NCBI GenBank assembly: GCA_003212515.1
Contig: QCPL01000001.1
Location: 62,001 to 126,000 of the forward strand
Reading direction: 5' to 3'
Origin: Prochlorococcus sp. AG-436-M02
GTDB lineage: Bacteria > Cyanobacteriota > Cyanobacteriia > PCC-6307 > Cyanobiaceae
DNA length: 64,000 bases
A program made the position numbers and the translations under genes. Shown here in pieces: positions 22,847-30,918 of this stretch (positions are counted from its first letter, which is position 1; each line of letters opens with the position of its first letter). The notes below the pieces were generated by a model that saw only the letters and a list, made by a program, of their open reading frames with translations, was not told the origin of the DNA and did not search any database.

Positions 22847-23557
22847 TTGAAATTAACAAATAATTCTCAAAATAATTTTTCAAGTGTTCAAATTGATGGA
22901 CTTAGCCATTGGTTTGGAAATGGCCTAACAAGAAAACAAGTTCTTTATTCAGTCTCTATGACAATTAACCCTGGTGAGGTCGTATTGTTAACTGGTCCCT
23001 CAGGATGTGGGAAAACAACTTTATTAACGCTCATTGGCGCCTTAAGAAGAGTTCAGAAAGGTGAATTATCTGTTTTAGGACTTCAGTTGAATGGTTCGAG
23101 AAGAACTGCTAGGCAAATTCTTAGGAAAAATATTGGAATGATTTTCCAGGGTCATAATCTACTTAGATGTCTTACTGCTGAGCAAAATGTTCAAATGGGA
23201 GCAGATTTATTAAAAGGCCTTTCCTATAGGAAACGCAGAGAGCATTCCAGGAATTGGTTAATAGAAGTTGGTCTTGAAGATCAAATGGATAAACTTCCAC
23301 ATGATTTATCTGGAGGACAAAAACAGAGAGTGGCCATTGCTAGAGCACTTTCAGCTAATCCAAAGTTGTTGCTTGCAGACGAACCAACTTCTGCTCTAGA
23401 TAGTGTGACAGGAAGGGAAATTGTCTCTTTGCTTAAACGTCTAGCAACTGAACAGAATTGTTCGGTCTTAATGGTGACTCATGATCCAAGGATTTTGGAT
23501 GTAGCAGATCGTCTTTTAAAAATGGAAGATGGCAGGATCTTGCCAATTGTTGAGTAG
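22847..23557 (+). CDS. devA: DevA-like ABC exporter ATPase
   Basis: A 236-residue ABC ATPase of the MacB/LolD/DevA group. Walker A TGPSGCGKTT is at about 51-60, the Q-loop in GMIFQGHNLL, signature LSGGQKQRVAIARAL near 155-169, Walker B LLLADEPTSALD, and H-loop MVTHDPRI. It starts with TTG 13 bases after devC. It energises the DevB-DevC export complex at the cytoplasmic membrane. All catalytic motifs are intact, so the exporter should be functional. Confidence 0.92.
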   Translation: MKLTNNSQNNFSSVQIDGLSHWFGNGLTRKQVLYSVSMTINPGEVVLLTGPSGCGKTTLLTLIGALRRVQKGELSVLGLQLNGSRRTARQILRKNIGMIFQGHNLLRCLTAEQNVQMGADLLKGLSYRKRREHSRNWLIEVGLEDQMDKLPHDLSGGQKQRVAIARALSANPKLLLADEPTSALDSVTGREIVSLLKRLATEQNCSVLMVTHDPRILDVADRLLKMEDGRILPIVE

Positions 23558-23586
23558 GCTATATAAATAAACTATTCTTTTGAATT

Positions 23587-23736
23587 ATGTCAAAACGCAG
23601 AAATCTCAAAAAAGAGAAACAAGAAAGGAATCGTGCTTATGCAAGGAAGTTTAAAAAACGTAAACTTCGTTCTGATGGAGCTGGTGCTGGAAATGGAGTT
23701 ACTGGTACAGCTAATAATGGTGGTGCTGCTGACTAG
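23587..23736 (+). CDS. Small basic protein, 49 residues
   Basis: An ATG at 23587 opens a 49-codon frame ending in TAG at 23734-23736. The first 30 residues are strongly basic (MSKRRNLKKEKQERNRAYAR, then KFKKRKLRSD). The tail is Gly/Ala/Asn-rich (GAGAGNGVTGTANNGGAAD). Such bipartite composition suggests RNA or nucleic-acid binding. It lies 29 bases after devA on the same strand and looks conserved rather than random. I know no function. Confidence 0.65.
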   Translation: MSKRRNLKKEKQERNRAYARKFKKRKLRSDGAGAGNGVTGTANNGGAAD

Positions 23737-23819
23737 ATATTGTAATCTTGGCAAATTAAAATAATTTGTTCTTATAGAAGATATGAAGCTAACTTTTCTA
23801 GAATCTAGAGGTCATTAGT

Positions 23820-24752
23820 ATGTTTATAAGTATTGTCATACCAACATATAACCGTCTACTTATTCTAGAGAAGTGTCTTTTAGCGCTTGAAAAACAGAAG
23901 AAATCTAAATATTTTGATGATTTTGAGGTAATAGTTGTCGATGATGGATCTACTGATGGAACTGTTTCATGGTTAGAAAAAAACTCTGATCTGTTCCCAC
24001 ATTTACTTATAATAGAACAAGAGCATGGAGGTCCAGGAGAGGCACGAAATAAAGGAGTTAATCAGGCAAAAGGTAATGTAATTGTCTTTATTGATAGTGA
24101 TTTAGTTGTTACAAACTCTTTCCTTGAGAATCATTCATTGGCTCTAAAAAAAGCATGGGAAAAGAGGCGTAATAAGCTTTGTTTTACTTATGGTGCTGTA
24201 GTAAATACATCTAATTTCGAAGACCCTACTTCTGAACCTCATAAATTAAGTGATATATCCTGGGCTTACTTTGCAACTGGCAATGTAGCAATTGATAAAA
24301 ACACCTTGCTGAGGTCTGGTCTTTTTGACCCTGCTTTTAGATTATATGGATGGGAGGATTTAGAGCTTGGCGAACGTCTAAGAAGGATGGGTACAGTATT
24401 AATTAGATGTCCTAAAGCAGTAGGTTATCATTGGCATCCAGCATTTAATATTAATCAAATACCCTCTTTAATTAGAGTAGAACGTGAAAGAGCTAAAATG
24501 GCAATAATTTTCTATAGAAAACATCCCACTACTAGAGTTCGTTTTATTATTCAATTTACTTTATTTCATAGATTACTTTGGGAACTATTCACTTTTGGTG
24601 GAATTCTTAATGAGGTTACTCTAAGACCTTTATTAAAATTGCTAATTCGAATGGGGTTACCAGGCCTTGCAATGGAAATCTTTCGAGTCCGTTTAAATCT
24701 TATTTGTGTTAGGCAAATTTTCCAGGAAGCAAAAATAATGGGATTTTCTTGA
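23820..24752 (+). CDS. Family 2 glycosyltransferase
   Basis: A 310-residue GT-A enzyme. The N-terminal nucleotide-sugar domain has SIVIPTYNRLLILEKCL, EVIVVDDGSTDGTVSW (about 39-54) and the metal-binding DSD in VIVFIDSDLVV near 88-98. A GT2 acceptor-side region follows with GLFDPAFRLYGWEDLELGERL (about 182-202), containing the ED catalytic pair typical of inverting GT2. The C-terminus is amphipathic and hydrophobic (about 240-300), suggesting membrane association. It probably builds a cell-surface polysaccharide or glycolipid. Proximity to the DevBCA exporter is suggestive, but the link is unproven. Confidence 0.9.
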   Translation: MFISIVIPTYNRLLILEKCLLALEKQKKSKYFDDFEVIVVDDGSTDGTVSWLEKNSDLFPHLLIIEQEHGGPGEARNKGVNQAKGNVIVFIDSDLVVTNSFLENHSLALKKAWEKRRNKLCFTYGAVVNTSNFEDPTSEPHKLSDISWAYFATGNVAIDKNTLLRSGLFDPAFRLYGWEDLELGERLRRMGTVLIRCPKAVGYHWHPAFNINQIPSLIRVERERAKMAIIFYRKHPTTRVRFIIQFTLFHRLLWELFTFGGILNEVTLRPLLKLLIRMGLPGLAMEIFRVRLNLICVRQIFQEAKIMGFS

Positions 24753-24809
24753 AATAATTTTCTGAGGAATGCTAAATTACTTTGGTAATAAAACTCCGCA
24801 CATCTGACT

Positions 24810-24884
24810 GTTTCGGGTGATCAAATTTTTTTAATTATTTTTTAAAAGATTTGTATCCCTGTCAGGTGGAGGCCAACCCGAAAC
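24810..24884 (+). promoter_or_regulatory. Long-range inverted repeat in the rpsB leader
   Basis: GTTTCGGGT (24810-24818) and ACCCGAAAC (24876-24884) are perfectly complementary, closing a 57-base loop. The loop ends in a GGTGGAGG purine stretch. The second arm ends 10 bases before the rpsB ATG, so the folded form would cover the start region. Ribosomal protein S2 operons are autoregulated through leader RNA in other bacteria; a similar role here is inferred. Confidence 0.55.
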
Positions 24885-24894
24885 CTTTTAAAAA

Positions 24895-25611
24895 ATGGCT
24901 GTTGTAACTCTTTCTGAGATGATGGAGGCTGGTGCACATTTCGGTCACCAGACCAGAAGATGGAATCCTAAGATGTCTCGATACATTTATTGTGCGAGAA
25001 ATGGTGTTCACATTATTGACTTAGTTAAAACAGCGGTTTGCATGAATACTGCTTATAAATGGACTAGAAATGCAGCTCGCAGCGGTAAAAGATTTCTTTT
25101 TGTAGGTACAAAAAAGCAGGCATCAGAAGTGGTTGCTCAAGAGGCTGCTAGATGCGGTGCTTCTTATGTTAATCAGCGCTGGCTTGGTGGAATGCTAACT
25201 AATTGGACAACTATGAAGGCAAGGATTGATCGCCTTAAAGACCTTGAGCGTATGGAATCTAGTGGTGCTATAGCAATGAGGCCTAAGAAAGAAGCCTCAG
25301 TTCTTAGGCATGAATTAGAACGTCTTCAGAAATATCTTGGAGGACTAAAGGGCATGAAGCGTTTGCCAGATGTAGTGGTGCTTGTTGATCAGCGTAGAGA
25401 AACTAATGCTGTTTTAGAAGCTAGAAAATTGGATATCCCTTTGATTTCAATGTTAGATACCAATTGTGATCCTGATTTATGCGAGGTTCCGATTCCTTGT
25501 AATGATGATGCTGTCAGATCAGTCCAACTTGTTCTTGGGAGACTTGCAGATGCAATAAATGAGGGTCGCCATGCTTCAAATGAGCAGCGTGGAAGACACA
25601 AGTACTCTTAA
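24895..25611 (+). CDS. rpsB: 30S ribosomal protein S2
   Basis: The 238-residue S2 has all the landmarks: [25 protein letters not shown]-type N-terminus (here starting MAVVTL), [29 protein letters not shown] and [16 protein letters not shown], with a C-terminal [18 protein letters not shown]2 binds late to the small subunit near S1 and is essential. The normal neighbour tsf lies 76 bases downstream on the same strand, the usual rpsB-tsf operon. The upstream leader carries an unusual inverted repeat. Confidence 0.98.
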   Translation: MAVVTLSEMMEAGAHFGHQTRRWNPKMSRYIYCARNGVHIIDLVKTAVCMNTAYKWTRNAARSGKRFLFVGTKKQASEVVAQEAARCGASYVNQRWLGGMLTNWTTMKARIDRLKDLERMESSGAIAMRPKKEASVLRHELERLQKYLGGLKGMKRLPDVVVLVDQRRETNAVLEARKLDIPLISMLDTNCDPDLCEVPIPCNDDAVRSVQLVLGRLADAINEGRHASNEQRGRHKYS

Positions 25612-25687
25612 GAGATTTTCACTTTTTGGCTTTCCGTTGCCTTAATTTACCCAAAACGGTAGTTTCCAATTTACTCTCATTAGAAAA

Positions 25688-26341
25688 ATGTCTGGTATTA
25701 CAGCAAAGCTTGTTAAGGATCTTAGAGATAAGACAGGGGCCGGAATGATGGATTGCAAAAAAGCACTTTCAGATACAGATGGGGATATTTCAAAAGCAAT
25801 TGAATGGTTACGTCAAAAAGGAATAGCTAGTGCAGAAAAGAAATCAGGAAGAGTTGCAGCTGAGGGATCTATAGGAAGTTATATTCACACTGGAGCAAGA
25901 GTAGGAGTCCTTGTAGAAGTGAATTGTGAAACTGACTTTGTAGCAAGGGGAGATATATTTCAGGGTTTGCTAAGAGATATTGCTATGCAGATTGCAGCAT
26001 GTCCCAATGTTGAATATGTGACTGTAGAAGATATACCTCAGGATATAGTTGAAAATGAGAAATCAATTGAAATGGGCAGGGATGATTTAGCTGGGAAACC
26101 TGATCAAATTAAGTCGAAAATAGTTGAAGGCAGAATATCAAAGAGACTTAAGGAGTTAGCCTTGGTTGAACAACCTTTTATAAAAGATAGTTCGATTTCT
26201 GTACAAGAACTTGTTAAACAAGTTGCTGGACAGATAGGAGAAAATCTCAAGGTTAGAAGATTCACACGCTATACACTTGGTGAGGGAATAGATGTTGGAG
26301 AATCAGATTTTGCAGCAGAAGTAGCTTCTATGTCTTCCTAG
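25688..26341 (+). CDS. tsf: Translation elongation factor Ts
   Basis: EF-Ts recharges EF-Tu by GDP/GTP exchange. The 217-residue protein has the N-terminal UBA-like domain ([41 protein letters not shown]), the EF-Tu-contact core [13 protein letters not shown] at about 77-89 and the C-terminal [17 protein letters not shown]. Length fits the short cyanobacterial form. It is co-oriented with rpsB and followed 5 bases later by an orphan gene, probably on the same transcript. Confidence 0.98.
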   Translation: MSGITAKLVKDLRDKTGAGMMDCKKALSDTDGDISKAIEWLRQKGIASAEKKSGRVAAEGSIGSYIHTGARVGVLVEVNCETDFVARGDIFQGLLRDIAMQIAACPNVEYVTVEDIPQDIVENEKSIEMGRDDLAGKPDQIKSKIVEGRISKRLKELALVEQPFIKDSSISVQELVKQVAGQIGENLKVRRFTRYTLGEGIDVGESDFAAEVASMSS

Positions 26342-26346
26342 AAACT

Positions 26347-27612
26347 TTGTCCTCTAGTCCTAACATAAAATCTTCTTATGATCCTGATAGGCAATTAGAG
26401 CTTGTTACTTTAAAGTGTATTTCTTTGGGACCTTATATTTATAAGTCCCTAGCTTTTTATCTTCAACTGATTAGGTTAACACTTCCTAAAGCAATTAAAG
26501 ATGCAGTCTATCAATTGATAATTTTAAACAGAAATACTTTAGGGACTTTAAATTTAGATTCTGATAAAAATTCCTTTTACAAAAGATTAGATGTAATTGT
26601 TTCCGATTCCATTTCTTTATTAACAATAGAGAATCTAAACGCCTTAGGCGACAAAATGGAACATGAAAAGGAAAAAGAAAATTCTGATTTAGTTAATTCC
26701 TTTAATAAATCAATAGATAAAGTAGCAAATAATGAAGTGATTTTGGCTCATGAAAGCAAGCCTAGTTCTATTAAATTAAGTTATTCTCTTCCTACTGAAA
26801 ATGAGATTGATCTAAACTCCTGGCAAGGAAATTTGGAAGAATCTAAAGGGTTTATATCTAGCTATGACTTTTCTAAAGAACAAGAACAAGAACAAGAACA
26901 AGAACAAGAACAAGAACAAGAACAAGAACAGTCTAATATAGGCAGATTTGATGAATCTTATTTCGACGATTCTAAGAAATTAGATGATAGTTGGGATAAC
27001 TCAACGATAGAGAAAAAGGATTTAGATTTGTTGAAATCTTTTTTCATGCTAGCAGGAAATATTACTTCCCGAGGGAATAAAATCTTCCAGAAAAATAATG
27101 AGCTTAATTCACAAGATGATGATAAAGAAACACATAAAGATCTTGTTGTAAGTGATTCTTTCTTGCCTCAAAATCCCCAGGCTCTTTTTAATTGGCTATG
27201 TACTATAGATGAAGCTCTTGGGAGGAGACTAAGAGATCTTTCTCATTTGATTAATATGGAGTTGATTCGTGTAGGAATAATTAATAGTTTTCTTCCTACC
27301 AGTCTTTTAGATGCTGTTATCTCTGGACAGGTGGCTACTCTAAATGCACCTTCAAATATTCTCAAAATACGTTTGCCTATTTCAGCAGCATCCAATAATG
27401 AGATAGATATTATGTGTCTTCTTGTTAGATCATCTGAATTAGAATTTGATCACATAAAGCTTAGACAATGTAGGCAAAAAATTACACAGCAACGAAATGT
27501 TTTGCTTAAATTGATGCGTCAACAACGCTATTGGCAAAGCCGAACCCTCGCAAAGGAAGTTAGAGAGCAGTGGTGGAAGAATTCCCAATCCAATCAAAGG
27601 AAAGCTCCATAA
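26347..27612 (+). CDS. Hypothetical protein with a (Glu-Gln)9 tract
   Basis: A 421-residue soluble protein that begins with TTG 5 bases after tsf, so it is probably translationally linked. The N-terminal part (about 1-100) is helical (LVTLKCISLGPYIYKSLAFY...). The middle (about 105-260) is acidic and disordered and contains nine EQ dipeptides at about 178-195. The C-terminal part (about 270-421) is again ordered, with helices ALFNWLCTIDEALGRRLRDL and a basic end (RQKITQQRNVLLKLMRQQRYWQ). I do not recognise a domain; similar proteins occur at this locus in picocyanobacteria, as far as I recall. It overlaps recG by 43 bases. Confidence 0.78.
   Translation: MSSSPNIKSSYDPDRQLELVTLKCISLGPYIYKSLAFYLQLIRLTLPKAIKDAVYQLIILNRNTLGTLNLDSDKNSFYKRLDVIVSDSISLLTIENLNALGDKMEHEKEKENSDLVNSFNKSIDKVANNEVILAHESKPSSIKLSYSLPTENEIDLNSWQGNLEESKGFISSYDFSKEQEQEQEQEQEQEQEQEQSNIGRFDESYFDDSKKLDDSWDNSTIEKKDLDLLKSFFMLAGNITSRGNKIFQKNNELNSQDDDKETHKDLVVSDSFLPQNPQALFNWLCTIDEALGRRLRDLSHLINMELIRVGIINSFLPTSLLDAVISGQVATLNAPSNILKIRLPISAASNNEIDIMCLLVRSSELEFDHIKLRQCRQKITQQRNVLLKLMRQQRYWQSRTLAKEVREQWWKNSQSNQRKAP
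26878..26931 (+). repeat. Hexanucleotide GAACAA tract, nine units
   Basis: Nine tandem in-frame units of GAACAA (the last GAACAG) encode (Glu-Gln)9 inside the gene at 26347. Near-perfect units imply recent slippage expansion. Length changes would preserve the frame. Confidence 0.97.
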
Positions 27613-30098
27613 AGCTCATTAATGAGTTGAATTCTTGGATTAGGCTTTTACAAAAGGCATTGACAATTGAGGCTGAGAATGGCTTTACAAATGTATATGG
27701 ACGTAACGAACACTTTAATAGTTTTGTGTTCAGAGAAATTAAGTCTTTTAAATCAGCTCTTTTTTCTAGAGGTGTTTACGAAAGACTTATTAAGTTAGCT
27801 TATTCTTTTGATGAATACCCCACACTTCAATCTTCAAATAGACGTAGGCTAGTTATTGATGCAAGACAGTTCCTTAATCGTTTAAGTAAAGAAAATCAAC
27901 TCCCACCTATATTGTCTCCTCCTAGATTGAGATTAAATGCTGATGCCACTAGGCAACAAGAGACTAAAAAGTTACTTAAAAGCTCTGTTTCTTTGGAGAG
28001 TAATTTGGGCGAGATTAAAGGCATTGGGCCGAAAATGGTTGAATGTCTTTCGTCATTAGGATTATTTCTTGTTAAAGATCTTCTATTATATTATCCAAGA
28101 GATTATGTTGATTATTCTTCGCTGAAAAGAATAATTTCTCTTGAGCCAGGAGAAACAGCTACTGTTGTAGCGACAATTAGACGTACTAATTCTTACACTA
28201 GCCCTCGTAATCGGAATTTATCCATTATTGAGTTTCATCTTCAAGATATCTCTGGCAGAATTAAAGTCACTAAATTCTTTGTTGGCAAACGTTATAGCAA
28301 TAGGTCTTTCTTAAAGAAGCAAGAGTCTTTTTATCCAAAAGGATCGCTGGTTGCCGTTAGTGGTTTGGTAAAGGATTCAAAAGATTTTGGGAAGTCTTTT
28401 ACAGATCCATTAATCGAGGTCTTAGAAAATCAATATTCACTTGTTAAGTCACAAAGTATAGGACGTCTTTTACCTCTATATCATTTGACAGAGGGAATTA
28501 CAGCTGAGCGCCTTAGAGGAACTATTCAATCAATAATTCAATGTGCAACTTCTTGGGTAGACCCTATCCCAGTTGATAGCCTTAATAGAATGTCTTTAAT
28601 GAAGAAAAGCGAAGCTATCTATCAGATACATTTTCCTTCTTCTACAGAATTACTGAAAGAAGCAAAACGTCGGCTTGTTTTTGATGAATTCTTTTATTTA
28701 CAATTGGGTCTTTTGAGACGTCGTATTGAACTTAAGGAATCAAAAGCCCCGGAGCTCTTCATAAATAAAAGTAGAAAAGGTTTAGTTGAAAAATTTCTAT
28801 CTCTTCTTCCCTTTGCTTTAACTGAGTCTCAGAAAGAGGTTTTGTACCAAATTGAATTAGACCTTTCTTTATCAAAACCAATGTCTCGATTAGTTCAAGG
28901 AGATGTTGGCAGTGGCAAAACAGTTGTAGCAATTGCCACACTTTTAATTGCGGTTGAGTCAGGTTGGCAAGGTGCACTAATGGCACCTACTGAGGTCCTT
29001 GCTCATCAGCACTATCTAACTCTTTGCAAATGGTTGCCTCAATTACATGTCACTGTTGAACTTCTTACAGGTTCAACCTCCTCGAAGCAAAGGAAAAGAA
29101 TTTTGACTGATCTTGCGAATGGTAATTTAAAAATTCTTGTTGGTACTCATGCTCTTATAGAAGATTCCGTTTCTTTTTGTCGTTTAGGACTTGTCGTTGT
29201 TGATGAACAGCACCGATTCGGAGTTAATCAAAGGAATCTGTTGATTAATAAAGGTATTCAACCTCATCTCTTAACAATGACTGCAACTCCAATTCCAAGG
29301 ACATTAGCTTTATCTATTCATGGTGATTTAGATGTTAGTCAGATTAATGAATTGCCTCCAGGAAGAGTGCCTGTGGAGACGTATATGATCTCAGGTTCAC
29401 AGAGGGAAAAAGCATATGAGATTATTAAACAAGAAATTGATAAAGGACTACAAGCATACGTAGTTCTTCCTTTAGTTGACGAATCAGATAAGTTAGATCT
29501 TCGCTCTGCTATAGATGTATTTGAAGAATTGTCTACTGATGTCTTTAAGAATTATAAAGTAGGCCTTTTACATGGTCGGATGCAAAGTCTTGATAAGAAA
29601 AATATTATCAAGGAATTTTCTTCGAAGGTGATTCAAGTACTTGTATCAACGACAGTGATTGAAGTGGGAGTGGATGTTCCGGAAGCTACTGTAATGGTTA
29701 TTGACCATGCTGATAGATTTGGCCTTGCTCAATTGCATCAGTTGAGAGGTCGCGTTGGTAGGGGGACAAATGATTCAAAGTGCGTACTTATTGATACTGC
29801 TAACTCGAACGTATCAAAGAAAAGATTAGACGTATTGGTTAATTCAACTGATGGCTTTGAGATTGCCGAAATTGATTTACAGTTAAGAGGTCCTGGCCAG
29901 GTTTTAGGAACTAAACAATCAGGACTGCCAGACTTTGCGTTGGCAAACCTAGTTAATGATGAGGATATTCTAAAATGTGCCAGGAAAGAAGCGCATGAAA
30001 TTTTAGTAAATGATCCTAAATTAGAGCAAAACATTTTATTGAAAAACATATTGGATGAATATTGGAATAATTTTGTATCTAGAACACAACTAAACTAA
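27570..30098 (+). CDS. recG: ATP-dependent DNA helicase RecG
   Basis: RecG remodels stalled replication forks and branch-migrates Holliday junctions. The 842-residue protein has a cyanobacterial-type N-terminal extension (about 1-140) and a wedge/OB domain (about 160-330, IKGIGPKMVECLSSLGLFLV then a nucleic-acid-binding barrel). The SF2 motor follows: Walker A GDVGSGKTV near 448, Walker B DEQH in VVDEQHRFGVNQR near 545, TATPIPRTLAL, EVGVDVPEATVMVI and RGRVGRG. The C-terminal helical hook is present. It overlaps the preceding orphan gene by 43 bases in another frame, suggesting coupling. Confidence 0.97.
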   Translation: MVEEFPIQSKESSIKLINELNSWIRLLQKALTIEAENGFTNVYGRNEHFNSFVFREIKSFKSALFSRGVYERLIKLAYSFDEYPTLQSSNRRRLVIDARQFLNRLSKENQLPPILSPPRLRLNADATRQQETKKLLKSSVSLESNLGEIKGIGPKMVECLSSLGLFLVKDLLLYYPRDYVDYSSLKRIISLEPGETATVVATIRRTNSYTSPRNRNLSIIEFHLQDISGRIKVTKFFVGKRYSNRSFLKKQESFYPKGSLVAVSGLVKDSKDFGKSFTDPLIEVLENQYSLVKSQSIGRLLPLYHLTEGITAERLRGTIQSIIQCATSWVDPIPVDSLNRMSLMKKSEAIYQIHFPSSTELLKEAKRRLVFDEFFYLQLGLLRRRIELKESKAPELFINKSRKGLVEKFLSLLPFALTESQKEVLYQIELDLSLSKPMSRLVQGDVGSGKTVVAIATLLIAVESGWQGALMAPTEVLAHQHYLTLCKWLPQLHVTVELLTGSTSSKQRKRILTDLANGNLKILVGTHALIEDSVSFCRLGLVVVDEQHRFGVNQRNLLINKGIQPHLLTMTATPIPRTLALSIHGDLDVSQINELPPGRVPVETYMISGSQREKAYEIIKQEIDKGLQAYVVLPLVDESDKLDLRSAIDVFEELSTDVFKNYKVGLLHGRMQSLDKKNIIKEFSSKVIQVLVSTTVIEVGVDVPEATVMVIDHADRFGLAQLHQLRGRVGRGTNDSKCVLIDTANSNVSKKRLDVLVNSTDGFEIAEIDLQLRGPGQVLGTKQSGLPDFALANLVNDEDILKCARKEAHEILVNDPKLEQNILLKNILDEYWNNFVSRTQLN

Positions 30099-30183
30099 TA
30101 AATACTAATAAATTCTTTTATTCATTTGATTAAATATCTATAGACTCTATTCTTTATTTAAACTATTCATTATTCTTAAAATA

Positions 30184-30918
30184 GTGCTAAAAGAATGGAA
30201 TAAAATACCAATTTTATATTCAATGGAACCTCTAATGAGGTTACCTAAAGAAATTTTCTGTATTAAACCACACGCTTATGAGTCGATTGGGGCCCCTTAC
30301 GGCAAAGGGGCTTCTCCTTGGATGTTAAGGAAGGAAGTTATACGACGCTTGTTGCTTGCTGAGAATTACCTTAAGGAAGCTGAATCTAATCTTAGACTAG
30401 CTGTGTTTGATGCATGGCGGCCTATAAGAGTTCAGAAATTTATGTATGACTATACTATTAACCAAGAATGTTTTTCTAGGGGAATTGATCCAAGTATCCA
30501 AGAAGACTCTGTCGAGTTTATAGAGATTGTTGAACTAGTTAGTAAGTTTTGGGCATTTCCATCCTTAGAAAAGTCAATGCCTCCACCCCATAGCACTGGT
30601 GGCGCTATTGATCTAACCTTAGCTACTATTGATGGTAATGCTCTAAATATGGGCGGAGAAATAGATTCAATTGAACCAGTCTCTGCACCTGATTATTATT
30701 TAAAGAATGAGCATCTAGGTGCTCATTCTTCTGCTTGTCTTTGGCAATCAAGAAGGACTCTTCTCACAAAGGTGCTAAAACTTTCTGGATTTGTTCAGCA
30801 TCCAAATGAATGGTGGCATTTCAGCTATGGCGACCAACTCTGGGCTTGGTCTACTAACGCTAAAGCAGGACTTTATGGAGCAGTGGATGACTCTGATAGT
30901 AATTTCATTACTGTTTGA
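30184..30918 (+). CDS. VanX-like D-Ala-D-Ala dipeptidase (M15D)
   Basis: A 244-residue zinc dipeptidase of the VanX/DdpX family, which cleaves free D-alanyl-D-alanine. Zinc ligands and catalytic residues appear in STGGAIDLTL (His and Asp, about 139-149) and EWWHFSYGDQLW (Glu and His, about 213-224). The substrate-site Arg is in VFDAWRPIRVQ (about 77-86). Length is normal. There is no signal peptide, so it is probably cytoplasmic and recycles peptidoglycan dipeptide rather than giving vancomycin resistance. Its 3' end overlaps the convergent sulfite reductase gene by 46 bases. Two strong inverted repeats lie within the gene (about 30292-30311 and 30703-30730). Confidence 0.88.
   Translation: MLKEWNKIPILYSMEPLMRLPKEIFCIKPHAYESIGAPYGKGASPWMLRKEVIRRLLLAENYLKEAESNLRLAVFDAWRPIRVQKFMYDYTINQECFSRGIDPSIQEDSVEFIEIVELVSKFWAFPSLEKSMPPPHSTGGAIDLTLATIDGNALNMGGEIDSIEPVSAPDYYLKNEHLGAHSSACLWQSRRTLLTKVLKLSGFVQHPNEWWHFSYGDQLWAWSTNAKAGLYGAVDDSDSNFITV
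30703..30730. repeat. Perfect 11-bp inverted repeat inside the VanX-like gene
   Basis: AAGAATGAGCA (30703-30713) and TGCTCATTCTT (30720-30730) are perfect complements around TCTAGG. It encodes part of the protein (KNEHLGAHSS), so coding constraint explains only some of it. As RNA it would form a stable hairpin about 190 bases before the stop. Confidence 0.8.
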
